A stretch of DNA of 38,053 nt from Alistipes sp. (lineage in GTDB: Bacteria; Bacteroidota; Bacteroidia; Bacteroidales; Rikenellaceae): assembly GCA_017465605.1 (NCBI GenBank), contig JAFTVW010000012.1:1-38053 (forward strand). The letters run 5' to 3'. Both the position numbers and the translations under genes were made by a program. Within the stretch, counting starts at the first letter, position 1. Every line of letters begins with the position of its first letter. The notes beneath the pieces were generated by a model. That model was not told the DNA's origin and ran no database searches. It worked only from the letters and a program-made list of their open reading frames with translations. This document shows, piece after piece, positions 22,192 to 30,356 of the stretch.

Positions 22192-24180
22192 ATGAGACGT
22201 TATATATTATTGATTACAATGATTCTGTGGGCTGTCACATCGCAGGCCCGAGAGACATACACGCTAAACGACAATTGGCGATTCTTCTACAAATTGGAGA
22301 CAAGCAGCGACTACGCCCGCAACATCTCGCTCCCCCACACTTGGAATCTTGACGCATTGGGAGGACAAGGCAAATATCTGCAAACAATTGCCAACTACCA
22401 GCGTAATATGCTCATTCCTACGGAGTGGGAGGGCAAACGCCTATTCGTCAAGTTTCACGGTGTGCAGAGCGTTGCCGACGTATTTATCAACGGCCACCAC
22501 GTTGGCGAACATCGCGGAGGCTGGACTGCATTTACATTCGAGATTACAAAATATGTGAAGTTCGGAGAGAACAACTCACTGCTTGTTGTGGTGAACAACG
22601 CCTACCAAAACGATATTCTCCCCACCTCTTCCGAGATTAACCTCTATGGTGGTATCTATCGTGACGTGGAGCTTATCGTAACCGAGCAGACCACCATCTC
22701 GCCCACATATTACGGCAGCGATGGAGTATTGATACGTCAAGACAATATCACCGACACTTCGGTATCGGCCACAGCTCTTGTTTGGGTCACTGCCACAATG
22801 GACAAAGCGTGTGATTTGGAGATTGTTGTTCGTGCTCCTGAGGGTAACGCCGTACACACTCGCTACATCAAATCAAAAATCGAAGGTAACAAACCCATCG
22901 AGATTCCATTCACCATCGATGAGCCTTTGCTATGGAGCTGCGACGAACCTAATCTCTATACGGTTAGCATAGGCATAGGCCCTCGCCAAGAAGATGTGGT
23001 AACCGTCACAACGGGATTCCGCAAGATTGAATACACACCCAATAGCTTAAAGATTAACGGCAAGAAAGTTCCCGTTCACGGAGTTACGTTGCACCACGAC
23101 CGTGCTGCAATCGGTAGCGCAATAAGCACACGCCACTACGACGAGGATATGGAGCATATCAACGACATCGGAGCAAATGCCATTCGCTCGGCCACAGCCC
23201 CACACGCCCAATATCTCTATGATTGTTGCGACCAGACGGGTAAGTTGGTGTGGATTGACACCCCGTTCACTCGTGCACCATACCTTAGCGACGTGTTCTA
23301 TTACGCCACCGACAAATTCAAGCAGAACGGTTTGCAACAGCTACGCGAGGTGATAATTCAGAACTACAACCACCCCTCGGTTGTGATGTGGGGAATATAC
23401 TCTCTGATTTGGCTTCGTGGGGATAATGTATTGGATTATGTTCGCGAACTCAACAACACAGCAAAGCAACTCGACAGTTCACGTCCAACGGTTGCGTGTA
23501 GCAATCAAGATGGCGAAATCAACTTCGTACCCGACTTGATTGTATGGCAACAAAATTTGGGTTGGGAGCGTGGCTCTATCGAGGATATAAAGCATTGGAG
23601 AGATAATCTGCAAAAGGAGTGGAGCAATCTGCGCTCTGCCGTAGCATATGGCGAGGGTGGTTCTATTGACCAACAGACCGATGAGGCTCTGAAACCTTCG
23701 GCTATCGACCCACGATGGTTGCCAGAGCGTTGGCAGACCGAGTTCCACGAGGGTTATGCAAAACAGGTAGCTCAGGATTCACTCTTCTGGGGTATTTGGA
23801 TTAACAACATGTTTGAGTTTGGCTCTGTACGCCACACCGACGGTATATCTCACACAGGATTGGTTACATTTGACCGTAAAGACGAGAAAGATTCATATTA
23901 CCTCTACCGAGCATTGTGGAACAAGAAAAAGCCAACACTCTACATTACCGAGAAACGACGCAACATACGTCAAGACTCGGTTCAGCAGGTGAAGTTCTAC
24001 GCTTCGACAAAAGAGAAGCCCGTACTTATTGTAAACAAGGATACAATCAAATACAAAAAGACAGCACCTTGCCAATACATCTCCAACCCTGTGGTAATGC
24101 ACGGTCGTAGTTCGATTGTAGTTCGTGCTGGAAAGTTAGAAGACCGTCACAACGTTACAATTGGCAACGCATTAAAATAG
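22192..24180 (+). CDS. Secreted GH2-fold protein, apparently lacking both catalytic glutamates
   Basis: A 662-aa exported protein with GH2 (beta-galactosidase-like) architecture: signal peptide from ATG 22192 (MRRYILLITMILWAVTSQAR), jelly-roll sugar-binding domain (about 25-175), immunoglobulin-like domain (to about 280), then a TIM barrel opening with HGVTLHHDRAAIGSA. In active GH2 enzymes the acid/base Glu lies in N-H-P-S-..-W-x-x-x-N-E; here it reads NHPSVVMWGIYSLIW, with Ser404-Leu405 where NE is expected. The nucleophile motif SEYGAG reads VAYGEG, with Ala485 at the Glu position and a Glu three residues later. The frame is otherwise intact and NMFEFGS...GLVTFDRK is conserved. It may be a non-catalytic binder, or a divergent enzyme using Glu488. 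An in-frame TTG at 22186 is a less likely start. The 3' end overlaps the convergent WbqC gene by 26 nt. Confidence 0.88.
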   Translation: MRRYILLITMILWAVTSQARETYTLNDNWRFFYKLETSSDYARNISLPHTWNLDALGGQGKYLQTIANYQRNMLIPTEWEGKRLFVKFHGVQSVADVFINGHHVGEHRGGWTAFTFEITKYVKFGENNSLLVVVNNAYQNDILPTSSEINLYGGIYRDVELIVTEQTTISPTYYGSDGVLIRQDNITDTSVSATALVWVTATMDKACDLEIVVRAPEGNAVHTRYIKSKIEGNKPIEIPFTIDEPLLWSCDEPNLYTVSIGIGPRQEDVVTVTTGFRKIEYTPNSLKINGKKVPVHGVTLHHDRAAIGSAISTRHYDEDMEHINDIGANAIRSATAPHAQYLYDCCDQTGKLVWIDTPFTRAPYLSDVFYYATDKFKQNGLQQLREVIIQNYNHPSVVMWGIYSLIWLRGDNVLDYVRELNNTAKQLDSSRPTVACSNQDGEINFVPDLIVWQQNLGWERGSIEDIKHWRDNLQKEWSNLRSAVAYGEGGSIDQQTDEALKPSAIDPRWLPERWQTEFHEGYAKQVAQDSLFWGIWINNMFEFGSVRHTDGISHTGLVTFDRKDEKDSYYLYRALWNKKKPTLYITEKRRNIRQDSVQQVKFYASTKEKPVLIVNKDTIKYKKTAPCQYISNPVVMHGRSSIVVRAGKLEDRHNVTIGNALK

Positions 24181-24760
24181 AGTCAACAGCCGAAGGGCCT
24201 TCGCACATCAGAAGGTCGAGAATCGACAGATTGGCAGCAAATGGCAAACGGTCTGAAAAGACTTGAAAATATGGCTCGGCCACGAAGGTCGAGTCATTTT
24301 TTTGTTTGGGGCGTAGGTCGCAATCACCCTCTTCGGCCACAACATAACGCTCTGACAATGGGAGCGAGCTATCCACACCCAGCAGGCTCAATAGCTTTGC
24401 GGTATATTCACAGTTGTAATCCACCAAATATCGCCACTCCTTACGATAGAAAGGCTCTATTTCGGCGGCATAATGATCGAAATAAGGAGACGATTTATAT
24501 GCCGAAAGTATCGACACCCAATGCTGATGCTGCCAACGTTTCGAATAATCAATCTTTACATCTCGCATAGGCTGGCGCATACGATTGGCATTGGCGACAT
24601 TTACCGTAAGCTCCATAACACCGTTAGCCGATAGAATAGAGGCTCTATTACGCTGGGAACGTTTCACATAGTTTTCGCCCAAATCAATCAAACACTCCTC
24701 GCGTAAAAGACGTGCAACATATTCAACTGATGGCATATATGCCGAAGGAAGTATTGTCAT
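24155..24760 (-). CDS. WbqC-like family protein
   Basis: A 201-aa cytoplasmic protein of the WbqC family (PF08889), often found near polysaccharide genes and proposed to act in glycan or nucleotide-sugar amine chemistry, without firm biochemistry. Family signs: opening ILPSAYMPSVEYVARLL with ECLIDLGENYVKRSQRNRA, KIDYSKRWQHQHWVSILSAYKSSPYFDHY in the middle (about 89-117), and YFQVFSDRLPFAANLSILDLL near the end. No polysaccharide cluster is nearby; it lies 37 nt after prmA and is probably in its transcript. It overlaps the GH2 gene tail to tail. Confidence 0.88.
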   Translation of the reverse strand: MTILPSAYMPSVEYVARLLREECLIDLGENYVKRSQRNRASILSANGVMELTVNVANANRMRQPMRDVKIDYSKRWQHQHWVSILSAYKSSPYFDHYAAEIEPFYRKEWRYLVDYNCEYTAKLLSLLGVDSSLPLSERYVVAEEGDCDLRPKQKNDSTFVAEPYFQVFSDRLPFAANLSILDLLMCEGPSAVDSILMRCQL

Positions 24761-24797
24761 AATTGCTCCGTATTTGCTAATTAACTTGTCCTACAAA

Positions 24798-25631
24798 TTA
24801 TCTCTTGCGGCACATCACCACTGCCCAACCATCTCTGCTTAGGCATTCCACGCACTCGAAACCCTGCTCTGCGGCCGCAGCCTCGATAACCGCAACATCT
24901 TCCACTAAAAATCCGCTCATAAGCAGGCGGCCTCCCTCTCCGAGCAACTCGGCAAACGAAGGCATCATATCAGTCAAAATATTGCGATTGATATTGGCCA
25001 GCACAAAATCATAATGCTCGCCACGAACTACATCAATCGAGCCGCAACGAATATCAATCTGCTCCGCCACACCACTCAATGCTATGCTATCGCGGCAACT
25101 ATCGCAGGCCCAATCGTCAATATCGACTGCCATCATACGCTCCGCACCGCAACCTACGGCAACGATTGCCAACACACCCGTACCGCAACCCATATCGAGT
25201 CCCGTTTGACCCTCCACGCCCATCGAAGCTATGGTTTGTGCCATAAGTGCTGTGGTTATGTGGTGTCCCGTACCAAACGACATTCGGGGAGCAATAACCA
25301 CATCGAGTACACCCTCCCGAGCTGGGGTGTGATGCGCTGCACGAATTCTCAATGGTCGCTCGCCCGCAACATCGACAGGCTCCCACTCGCTCTCCCACTC
25401 GGCATTCCAGTTTTGCTGTTCAACACATTGAGCGTGGAACTCAACCTGCCACTCACGCAGCAACTGTTCAACCTCTGCACGACACTCCTCATAATCCGAG
25501 CGTTGCACATAGGCACGCAATTGGCCATCGGCGCAATCAAACGCCTCGAATGGATAGTCTGCAAGCATTGCAGTCAAGATTTCGCCCTGCTCTTCGCTTG
25601 TGATATTTACGGTTAACTCGATATATTCCAT
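24798..25631 (-). CDS. prmA: Ribosomal protein L11 methyltransferase
   Basis: A 277-aa S-adenosylmethionine-dependent enzyme that trimethylates lysines and the N-terminus of ribosomal protein L11. The start ATG 25631 (MEYIELTVNITSEEQGEIL) fits the family N-terminal domain; an upstream in-frame start at 25670 would add an unrelated 13-residue stretch over the promoter and is rejected. The C-terminal methyltransferase domain has PRMSFGTGHHITTALM (about 128-143), motif I GLDMGCGTGVLAI and the NPPY-equivalent VLANINRNIL. It is transcribed from a TATCTTTG box that lies face to face with the xerD box, and wbqC follows. Confidence 0.94.
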   Translation of the reverse strand: MEYIELTVNITSEEQGEILTAMLADYPFEAFDCADGQLRAYVQRSDYEECRAEVEQLLREWQVEFHAQCVEQQNWNAEWESEWEPVDVAGERPLRIRAAHHTPAREGVLDVVIAPRMSFGTGHHITTALMAQTIASMGVEGQTGLDMGCGTGVLAIVAVGCGAERMMAVDIDDWACDSCRDSIALSGVAEQIDIRCGSIDVVRGEHYDFVLANINRNILTDMMPSFAELLGEGGRLLMSGFLVEDVAVIEAAAAEQGFECVECLSRDGWAVVMCRKR

Positions 25632-25648
25632 ATTATGTAAAATTTTGC

Positions 25649-25656
25649 TACCTTTG
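25649..25656 (+). promoter_or_regulatory. Candidate -7 box of xerD
   Basis: TACCTTTG matches TAnnTTTG, with the predicted start near 25663, 29 nt before the xerD ATG. It is only 20 nt from the opposed prmA box. Confidence 0.5.
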
Positions 25657-25676
25657 CTATCGGAAAACATAGCTTA

Positions 25677-25684
25677 CAAAGATA
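25677..25684 (-). promoter_or_regulatory. Candidate -7 box of prmA
   Basis: TATCTTTG on the minus strand, with the predicted start near 25670, about 40 nt before the prmA ATG. Confidence 0.6.
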
Positions 25685-25691
25685 CAAATTT

Positions 25692-26591
25692 ATGGCTGAA
25701 CAGACTAAAAAATGGAGCGAAATTTCGCGCCGATACCGAACATATATGAAATTGGAGAAACACCTATCGGCCAACACCATAGAGTCGTATATGCGCGATT
25801 TAGCCCAATTTGCACACTTCATTTTGCATCGCTACGATGTTGAGCCCAAGCGTGTTGAACGCGAAATGATTGAGCGATATATGGAGTGGATTTACAGTCG
25901 AGGCCGCGAAAAAAGCTCTCAGGCTCGCAACCTGAGCGGTATAAAGAGTTTTTACAATTTCCTACTGCTCAGCGACATTATCGAATCGTCGCCCGCCGAA
26001 CATATTCTACCTCCTAAGGCCGCACGACACCTTCCCGACACTCTCTCTGTCGAAGAGATTGACCGCATTATAAGCACAATCGACCACTCTACAACAAAAG
26101 GTTTGCGCGATAGAGCCATACTTGAAGTTCTCTACTCGTGCGGATTGCGAGTATCGGAACTTTGCGAGTTGAAACTCAGTGATTTATTCTTCGGAGAGGG
26201 ATACATTAGAGTAACCGGTAAGGGTGACAAACAACGATTAGTCCCCATCAGCGGCATTGCACGCGACCGCATACAACTCTATTTGGAGCAACGCCACACC
26301 GACCACCGCAGCGAAGAGAGCGTATTTTTGAATAACCGAGGAACGAAGCTCACCCGTGTTATGATTTTCACCATCATAAAGCAAGCTACCAAATTGGCAG
26401 GCATTGACAAGAAGATAAGTCCACACACCCTTCGTCACTCTTTTGCCACACACCTTTTGGAGGGAGGTGCCGACATACGTCAAGTGCAGGAGCTATTAGG
26501 CCACGAAAATATTCTCACAACCGAGATATACACCCATCTCGACACCACTCATCTGCGCGAAACCGTACAGAAACATATTCAGATTCCGTAA
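25692..26591 (+). CDS. xerD: Tyrosine recombinase XerD
   Basis: A 299-aa site-specific recombinase that with XerC resolves chromosome dimers at dif under FtsK control. The N-terminal SAM-like core-binding domain (1-105) includes HLSANTIESYMRDLAQF. The catalytic domain has the full set Arg153 (GLRVSEL), Lys177 (TGKGDKQR), His245 and Arg248 (HTLRHSFATHLLEGGADIR), His271 (LLGHENILTT) and nucleophile Tyr280 (EIYTH). Length and lack of extra domains fit a housekeeping Xer rather than an integrase; no att site or cargo is nearby. Confidence 0.93.
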   Translation: MAEQTKKWSEISRRYRTYMKLEKHLSANTIESYMRDLAQFAHFILHRYDVEPKRVEREMIERYMEWIYSRGREKSSQARNLSGIKSFYNFLLLSDIIESSPAEHILPPKAARHLPDTLSVEEIDRIISTIDHSTTKGLRDRAILEVLYSCGLRVSELCELKLSDLFFGEGYIRVTGKGDKQRLVPISGIARDRIQLYLEQRHTDHRSEESVFLNNRGTKLTRVMIFTIIKQATKLAGIDKKISPHTLRHSFATHLLEGGADIRQVQELLGHENILTTEIYTHLDTTHLRETVQKHIQIP

Positions 26592-26629
26592 AATCGGCTA
26601 ATGGTCAGGGCAAAATGGCGCGTAGGACA

Positions 26630-27085
26630 TTAACGCGGAGGCTGCAACGGGAACGACAGCACCGTAGCATCTTGGCCAGCAGATGGATATGGAGAGTAGG
26701 GAGGAATCTGTCCTGTGGAGAAAGTTATGCCCCACAGAGTCACCGAGCGACGATATACGCTCCAATATGGGACACTATAATTTAGTCTGATATGCTCGGG
26801 CAATTTATAACGATAAAGGCTATCGGGGTGCATAACCGACAAATCCAATTCAGGATAGACCATAAGAAGCGAATCTATTAACAACTCCTCTGCCGACGGC
26901 AACCTGGGAATAGAGTCAATCTCAAACCACAACGTATCACCCGCCACCCAACGACGTGGCTTCTGCGCCATAGCACTCTGAGTGGATACTGTCGCAGCAG
27001 GTGCGCACAACTGCATCAAACACCTAAACAACGACACCACGCCCAGCGATAGGACAATAACGAGTATTACAAATCTGACTTTCAA
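26630..27085 (-). CDS. Unrecognised small membrane-anchored protein downstream of recO
   Basis: A 151-aa protein I do not recognise. It opens with a short hydrophobic segment (MKVRFVILVIVLSLGVVSLF), either a signal anchor or an uncleaved leader. The remainder is soluble with several aromatic and proline-rich stretches (YSVPYWSVYRRSVTLWG, then TGQIPPYSPYPSAG), likely exposed to the periplasm. It starts 11 nt after the recO stop and is the last gene of the ispG-recO run, so it is probably co-transcribed. The spacing and the hydrophobic start support a real gene. Confidence 0.65.
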   Translation of the reverse strand: MKVRFVILVIVLSLGVVSLFRCLMQLCAPAATVSTQSAMAQKPRRWVAGDTLWFEIDSIPRLPSAEELLIDSLLMVYPELDLSVMHPDSLYRYKLPEHIRLNYSVPYWSVYRRSVTLWGITFSTGQIPPYSPYPSAGQDATVLSFPLQPPR

Positions 27086-27096
27086 ACAATTCCCGA

Positions 27097-27840
27097 TTAA
27101 AAAACCTCCTGCAAAATCTTTATCGACTGTACGGAGTTAATCGTATCGAGATGATAGGCATAATAGGCCAACAACGCATCTAAGAATTCTACTCTCTGCG
27201 CACGATTCAAGCCCACCTCGCCCAAATATCGTACATCACACTCCAACATATCGCGGAGAATTTGAGCGTTTTGTGGTGACATTGCCAGACGTTTTGGTGG
27301 CTCTACGCCCACATACAAACCTTCGGCCATATCAAACCAGCCATCGGCCATATATTCGTTACCCGGCGAGAATCCCAAGAAACGGCACAGATTCGAGAGA
27401 AACCACAAATGAAAATTGGCAACACCCTCATCGGCAACATCTAACGCCTCAATCGAGCCCCAAACGAAATCAAACAACATCTCGTTGGCCTCGCTCTCCT
27501 TCACAAGACGATGCAAAACTTCTGCCATAAAGAGTGCTATCGTAGATTTTTTTACATCGAAAGGTATCGAGCGCAAGACAATGCCTGCGTGAACTTCGGC
27601 AAAACGGTGCATCTGCATCTTCGACGACTCCAACCCCTCGAATTCCAGTGCAAACAAAGGTTGAAACAGAGCCGCACGCGTACCACTTCGGCCACCGCGT
27701 GACCCAAGTCCCTGCACCATAAAACTCTGACGGCCGTGCGAGGACGTAAGCATCTGAACGACAAGACCCTTGTCGCCATACTTGATGGTATTGAGCACCA
27801 CCCCTCGCGCCGTATATCGTTTGATTGAGCCTGCGGCCAT
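27097..27840 (-). CDS. recO: DNA repair protein RecO
   Basis: A 247-aa recombination mediator of the RecFOR pathway, which helps load RecA on SSB-coated single-stranded DNA. The N-terminal OB fold reads RYTARGVVLNTIKYGDKGLVVQMLT (about 7-31), then SFMVQGLGSRGGRSGTRAALFQPL, and a helical C-terminal domain ends at KILQEVF. The zinc-finger cysteines of some RecO proteins are absent, as in many Bacteroidota. Its ATG shares one base with the ispG stop (TAATG), showing translational coupling. Confidence 0.93.
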   Translation of the reverse strand: MAAGSIKRYTARGVVLNTIKYGDKGLVVQMLTSSHGRQSFMVQGLGSRGGRSGTRAALFQPLFALEFEGLESSKMQMHRFAEVHAGIVLRSIPFDVKKSTIALFMAEVLHRLVKESEANEMLFDFVWGSIEALDVADEGVANFHLWFLSNLCRFLGFSPGNEYMADGWFDMAEGLYVGVEPPKRLAMSPQNAQILRDMLECDVRYLGEVGLNRAQRVEFLDALLAYYAYHLDTINSVQSIKILQEVF

Positions 27841-29327
27841 TACTCCTCAGGCTCCTGCCAGTCACCACCAGCCTTGATAAGTTCAATCAATCGATCAATA
27901 GCCTGCTCCTGCGGAATATTCTTCTCGACTATGGTGCGACCCTTATAGAGCGTGATTCGGCCTGCGGCTGCTCCCACATATCCATAATCGGCATCGGCCA
28001 TTTCACCCGGGCCATTCACAATACAGCCCATAATTCCGATTTTCAGATTCTTCAAATGAGAAGTTCGGCTCTTGATATCGGCCAAGGTCTTCTCTATATC
28101 GTAAAGCGTGCGACCACAGCTCGGACAAGCGATATATTCGGTATGCGAAAAACGCACACGCGCCGCCTGCAAAATCATAAGTTCTATATCGCGAATATCT
28201 TTTGCCGACACATTAGGAGCATCAATCCAAACGGCATCTGCCAAACCGTCCAAGAACAGTACTCCCAAATCAGCCGCAGCCTTAACTGCAACCTGCTCAA
28301 CATCAGCATCATCGTAGCGACGTTTAACTGCTACTGGAGCATTGGTATTCATATTCAAAATCGCAGCACGAAGCTCTGCCGAAGGATTACCACTTACCGA
28401 CTCCACAACCACAAAATCATCGGTCAACTCTTCGTGAATCAGCGGCATAGTAATATTCGAGCGACGCACATATTCGGTTGGGTGATACAACTCTGGGTGC
28501 GCAACCTCGAACTCTCCCTCGCGAGCGGAGAAATAATCGACCAACATCTGCGCCACAGGCACCTCATTCTCAGGTGCCTCGGTGAGCGACACTCGGATAG
28601 TATCGCCAATACCATCAGAGAGCAAAGCACCAATGCCCACAGCACTCTTCACTCTGCCTTCGATACCATTACCCGCTTCGGTAACGCCCAAATGCACAGG
28701 GTAGGTCATACCCTCCTTCTCCATAGCCTCAATCAACAAGCGATAAGCCTGCACCATTACACGCGTATTGCTTGATTTCATCGACACGACCACCTGGTCG
28801 AAATTTTCACGTCGGCATACTCTCAAAAACTCCATTGCCGAGACAACCATACCCTGTGGAGTATCACCCCACTCATCGAAGATTCTCTTGGCAAGTGAGC
28901 CGTGATTTACACCTATACGCAGAGCCACTCCTCGCTCACGACACTGCTCGATAAGAGCCTCCAATTCGCCATTCGAGGTGCGATAATTTCCGGGATTGAT
29001 ACGAACTTTATCGACATATCGTGCCGCTATCGATGCCACCTCAGGCACAAAATGGATATCGGCCACAACAGCCGTTGAATAACCATCTTCGCGCAAGCAG
29101 TTCACAATATTCTCCAAATTTTCGCCCTCCTTACGACCTTGTGCGGTAAGACGGACAATACCTGCACCAGCATCAGCAATACGCTCCACCTGAGCTACGC
29201 TAAGCTCTGTATCAGCAGTTGGAGTATTGGTCATCGACTGCACGGCAATCGGGTGAGCTGAGCCAATCACCACATTACCAATCTTTACGTCGTGCGCTTG
29301 GCGACGCGAATATTTCGACAAATTCAT
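27840..29327 (-). CDS. ispG: 4-hydroxy-3-methylbut-2-en-1-yl diphosphate synthase (IspG/GcpE)
   Basis: The enzyme converts methylerythritol cyclodiphosphate to HMBPP in the MEP isoprenoid pathway, with a [4Fe-4S] cluster. The 495-aa product has the TIM barrel (1 to about 265, with VQSMTNTPTADT and GVTEAGNGIEGRVKSAVGIG), an extra domain (about 265-390), and the cluster domain with Cys401, Cys404 (CPSCGRTLYD) and Cys435 (MGCIVNGPGE). The inserted domain makes it longer than E. coli IspG (372 aa), but it is clearly shorter than the roughly 600-aa three-domain enzymes I associate with Bacteroides and Chlamydia. It is first in the ispG-recO run, with a TATATTTG box about 45 nt upstream. Confidence 0.96.
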   Translation of the reverse strand: MNLSKYSRRQAHDVKIGNVVIGSAHPIAVQSMTNTPTADTELSVAQVERIADAGAGIVRLTAQGRKEGENLENIVNCLREDGYSTAVVADIHFVPEVASIAARYVDKVRINPGNYRTSNGELEALIEQCRERGVALRIGVNHGSLAKRIFDEWGDTPQGMVVSAMEFLRVCRRENFDQVVVSMKSSNTRVMVQAYRLLIEAMEKEGMTYPVHLGVTEAGNGIEGRVKSAVGIGALLSDGIGDTIRVSLTEAPENEVPVAQMLVDYFSAREGEFEVAHPELYHPTEYVRRSNITMPLIHEELTDDFVVVESVSGNPSAELRAAILNMNTNAPVAVKRRYDDADVEQVAVKAAADLGVLFLDGLADAVWIDAPNVSAKDIRDIELMILQAARVRFSHTEYIACPSCGRTLYDIEKTLADIKSRTSHLKNLKIGIMGCIVNGPGEMADADYGYVGAAAGRITLYKGRTIVEKNIPQEQAIDRLIELIKAGGDWQEPEE

Positions 29328-29371
29328 ATCACAAAAGTTTTAGAGTGCCGCATCTGCGACAAATATTTCTA

Positions 29372-29379
29372 CAAATATA
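29372..29379 (-). promoter_or_regulatory. Candidate -7 box of the ispG operon
   Basis: TATATTTG on the minus strand, 45 nt from the ispG ATG. No clear -33 box. Confidence 0.5.
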
Positions 29380-29502
29380 CGAATTCGTGCCGAATTTTCT
29401 ACACTTCCAGTGTTTTTAAGCCACATTTGAGGTCATAAATTCCCAAAGCGACCCTTATTTACGCTCAAAAAAGAGCAAAAATATTCGATAAATATCTCAT
29501 TT

Positions 29503-29533
29503 TTTGAGAAGTGGAGTTTTATCGCTATATTTG
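29503..29533 (+). promoter_or_regulatory. Consensus Bacteroidota promoter of the omega-amidase gene
   Basis: TTTG 29503-29506 and TATATTTG 29526-29533 with a 19-nt spacer, an ideal match. It places the start of transcription near 29540 and fixes the protein start at ATG 29556. Confidence 0.82.
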
Positions 29534-29555
29534 TGGCATTAGTTTACATAAATGT

Positions 29556-30311
29556 ATGAGAGTTACTATTCTACAACGCGATATAGTATGGGGTAACCAC
29601 GAGCTTAATCTAAGCCGTGCCGACAAGGCCATTGACGAGAATGCCAATGCCGACCTATACATTCTGCCAGAGATGTTCTCGACTGGATTCTGCACCTCGC
29701 CCGAAGGCATAGCCGAGATAGATGGAGCAATAAGCTTACAGTGGCTCAAAACAAAGGCTGCCCAAACCAATGCCGCCATTGCTGGCAGTGTGGCAGTCGA
29801 GGAGCAGGGACGTTTCTACAACCGTTTCTACTTTGTTAAGCCCGATGGGAGTGTTGCAACATACAACAAGCACCATCTATTCTCATATGGTGGAGAACAC
29901 TTGAAATTTACGGCAGGAGAGGAACGTGTCGTTGTAGAGTGGCGAGGAGTACGCATTCTGCTTGAAATATGTTATGATTTAAGGTTTCCCGTTTGGTCAC
30001 GCAATAGAGGCGACTACGATATGATAATCTACGTTGCCAGTTGGCCCACTCCTCGTGTGGAGGCTTGGAAGGCTCTGCTTGTAGCCCGTGCAATCGAGAA
30101 TCAATGTTATGTTGCAGGAGTAAACCGTGTGGGTGAAGATCCCAACTGCCAATATTGCGGTGGAAGTAGCATTATTGACCCCTATGGTCGCACGATAGCA
30201 GCCTGCGCCGATGGCGTGGAGTGCGAAGCTACGGGCGAAGTGGATATGAAATCATTGGAGGCATTCCGTAAAAAATTCCCCGTACTTAGCGACGCCGACC
30301 CGATTGAATAG
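29556..30311 (+). CDS. Carbon-nitrogen hydrolase, omega-amidase (YafV/Nit2-like)
   Basis: A 251-aa nitrilase-superfamily enzyme. The catalytic triad is Glu39 (LPEMFSTGF), Lys105 (YNKHHLFSYGGEH) and Cys139 (EICYDLRFPVWSRN). The LPEMF-S/T-GF and CYDLRFPVWSRN phrases match the E. coli YafV/Nit2 group, which hydrolyses alpha-ketoglutaramate and related 2-oxoacid amides left by glutamine-type transamination. That fits its place 45 nt before a gene block handling aromatic 2-oxoacids, although it may simply be metabolite repair. ATG 29556 is used because an upstream start at 29511 would lie before the predicted transcript start. Confidence 0.9.
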   Translation: MRVTILQRDIVWGNHELNLSRADKAIDENANADLYILPEMFSTGFCTSPEGIAEIDGAISLQWLKTKAAQTNAAIAGSVAVEEQGRFYNRFYFVKPDGSVATYNKHHLFSYGGEHLKFTAGEERVVVEWRGVRILLEICYDLRFPVWSRNRGDYDMIIYVASWPTPRVEAWKALLVARAIENQCYVAGVNRVGEDPNCQYCGGSSIIDPYGRTIAACADGVECEATGEVDMKSLEAFRKKFPVLSDADPIE

Positions 30312-30356
30312 CTAAGCAAGCAAAATTGTTTAAGAAAAATTGTTAAGTTAGGATAT

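Noticed and set aside
24155-24180. Frame damage where the GH2 and WbqC genes overlap
   Set aside because: Both frames end with normal stops; a 26-nt tail-to-tail overlap is ordinary.
25692-26591. Integrase of a mobile element
   Set aside because: Size, catalytic set and context (next to prmA) fit chromosomal XerD; no att repeats, tRNA or cargo genes are nearby.
27825-28775. 316-aa open frame opposite ispG
   Set aside because: Long but antisense to a certain IspG, rich in His, Arg and Ser as expected from reverse reading, with no promoter or family features.
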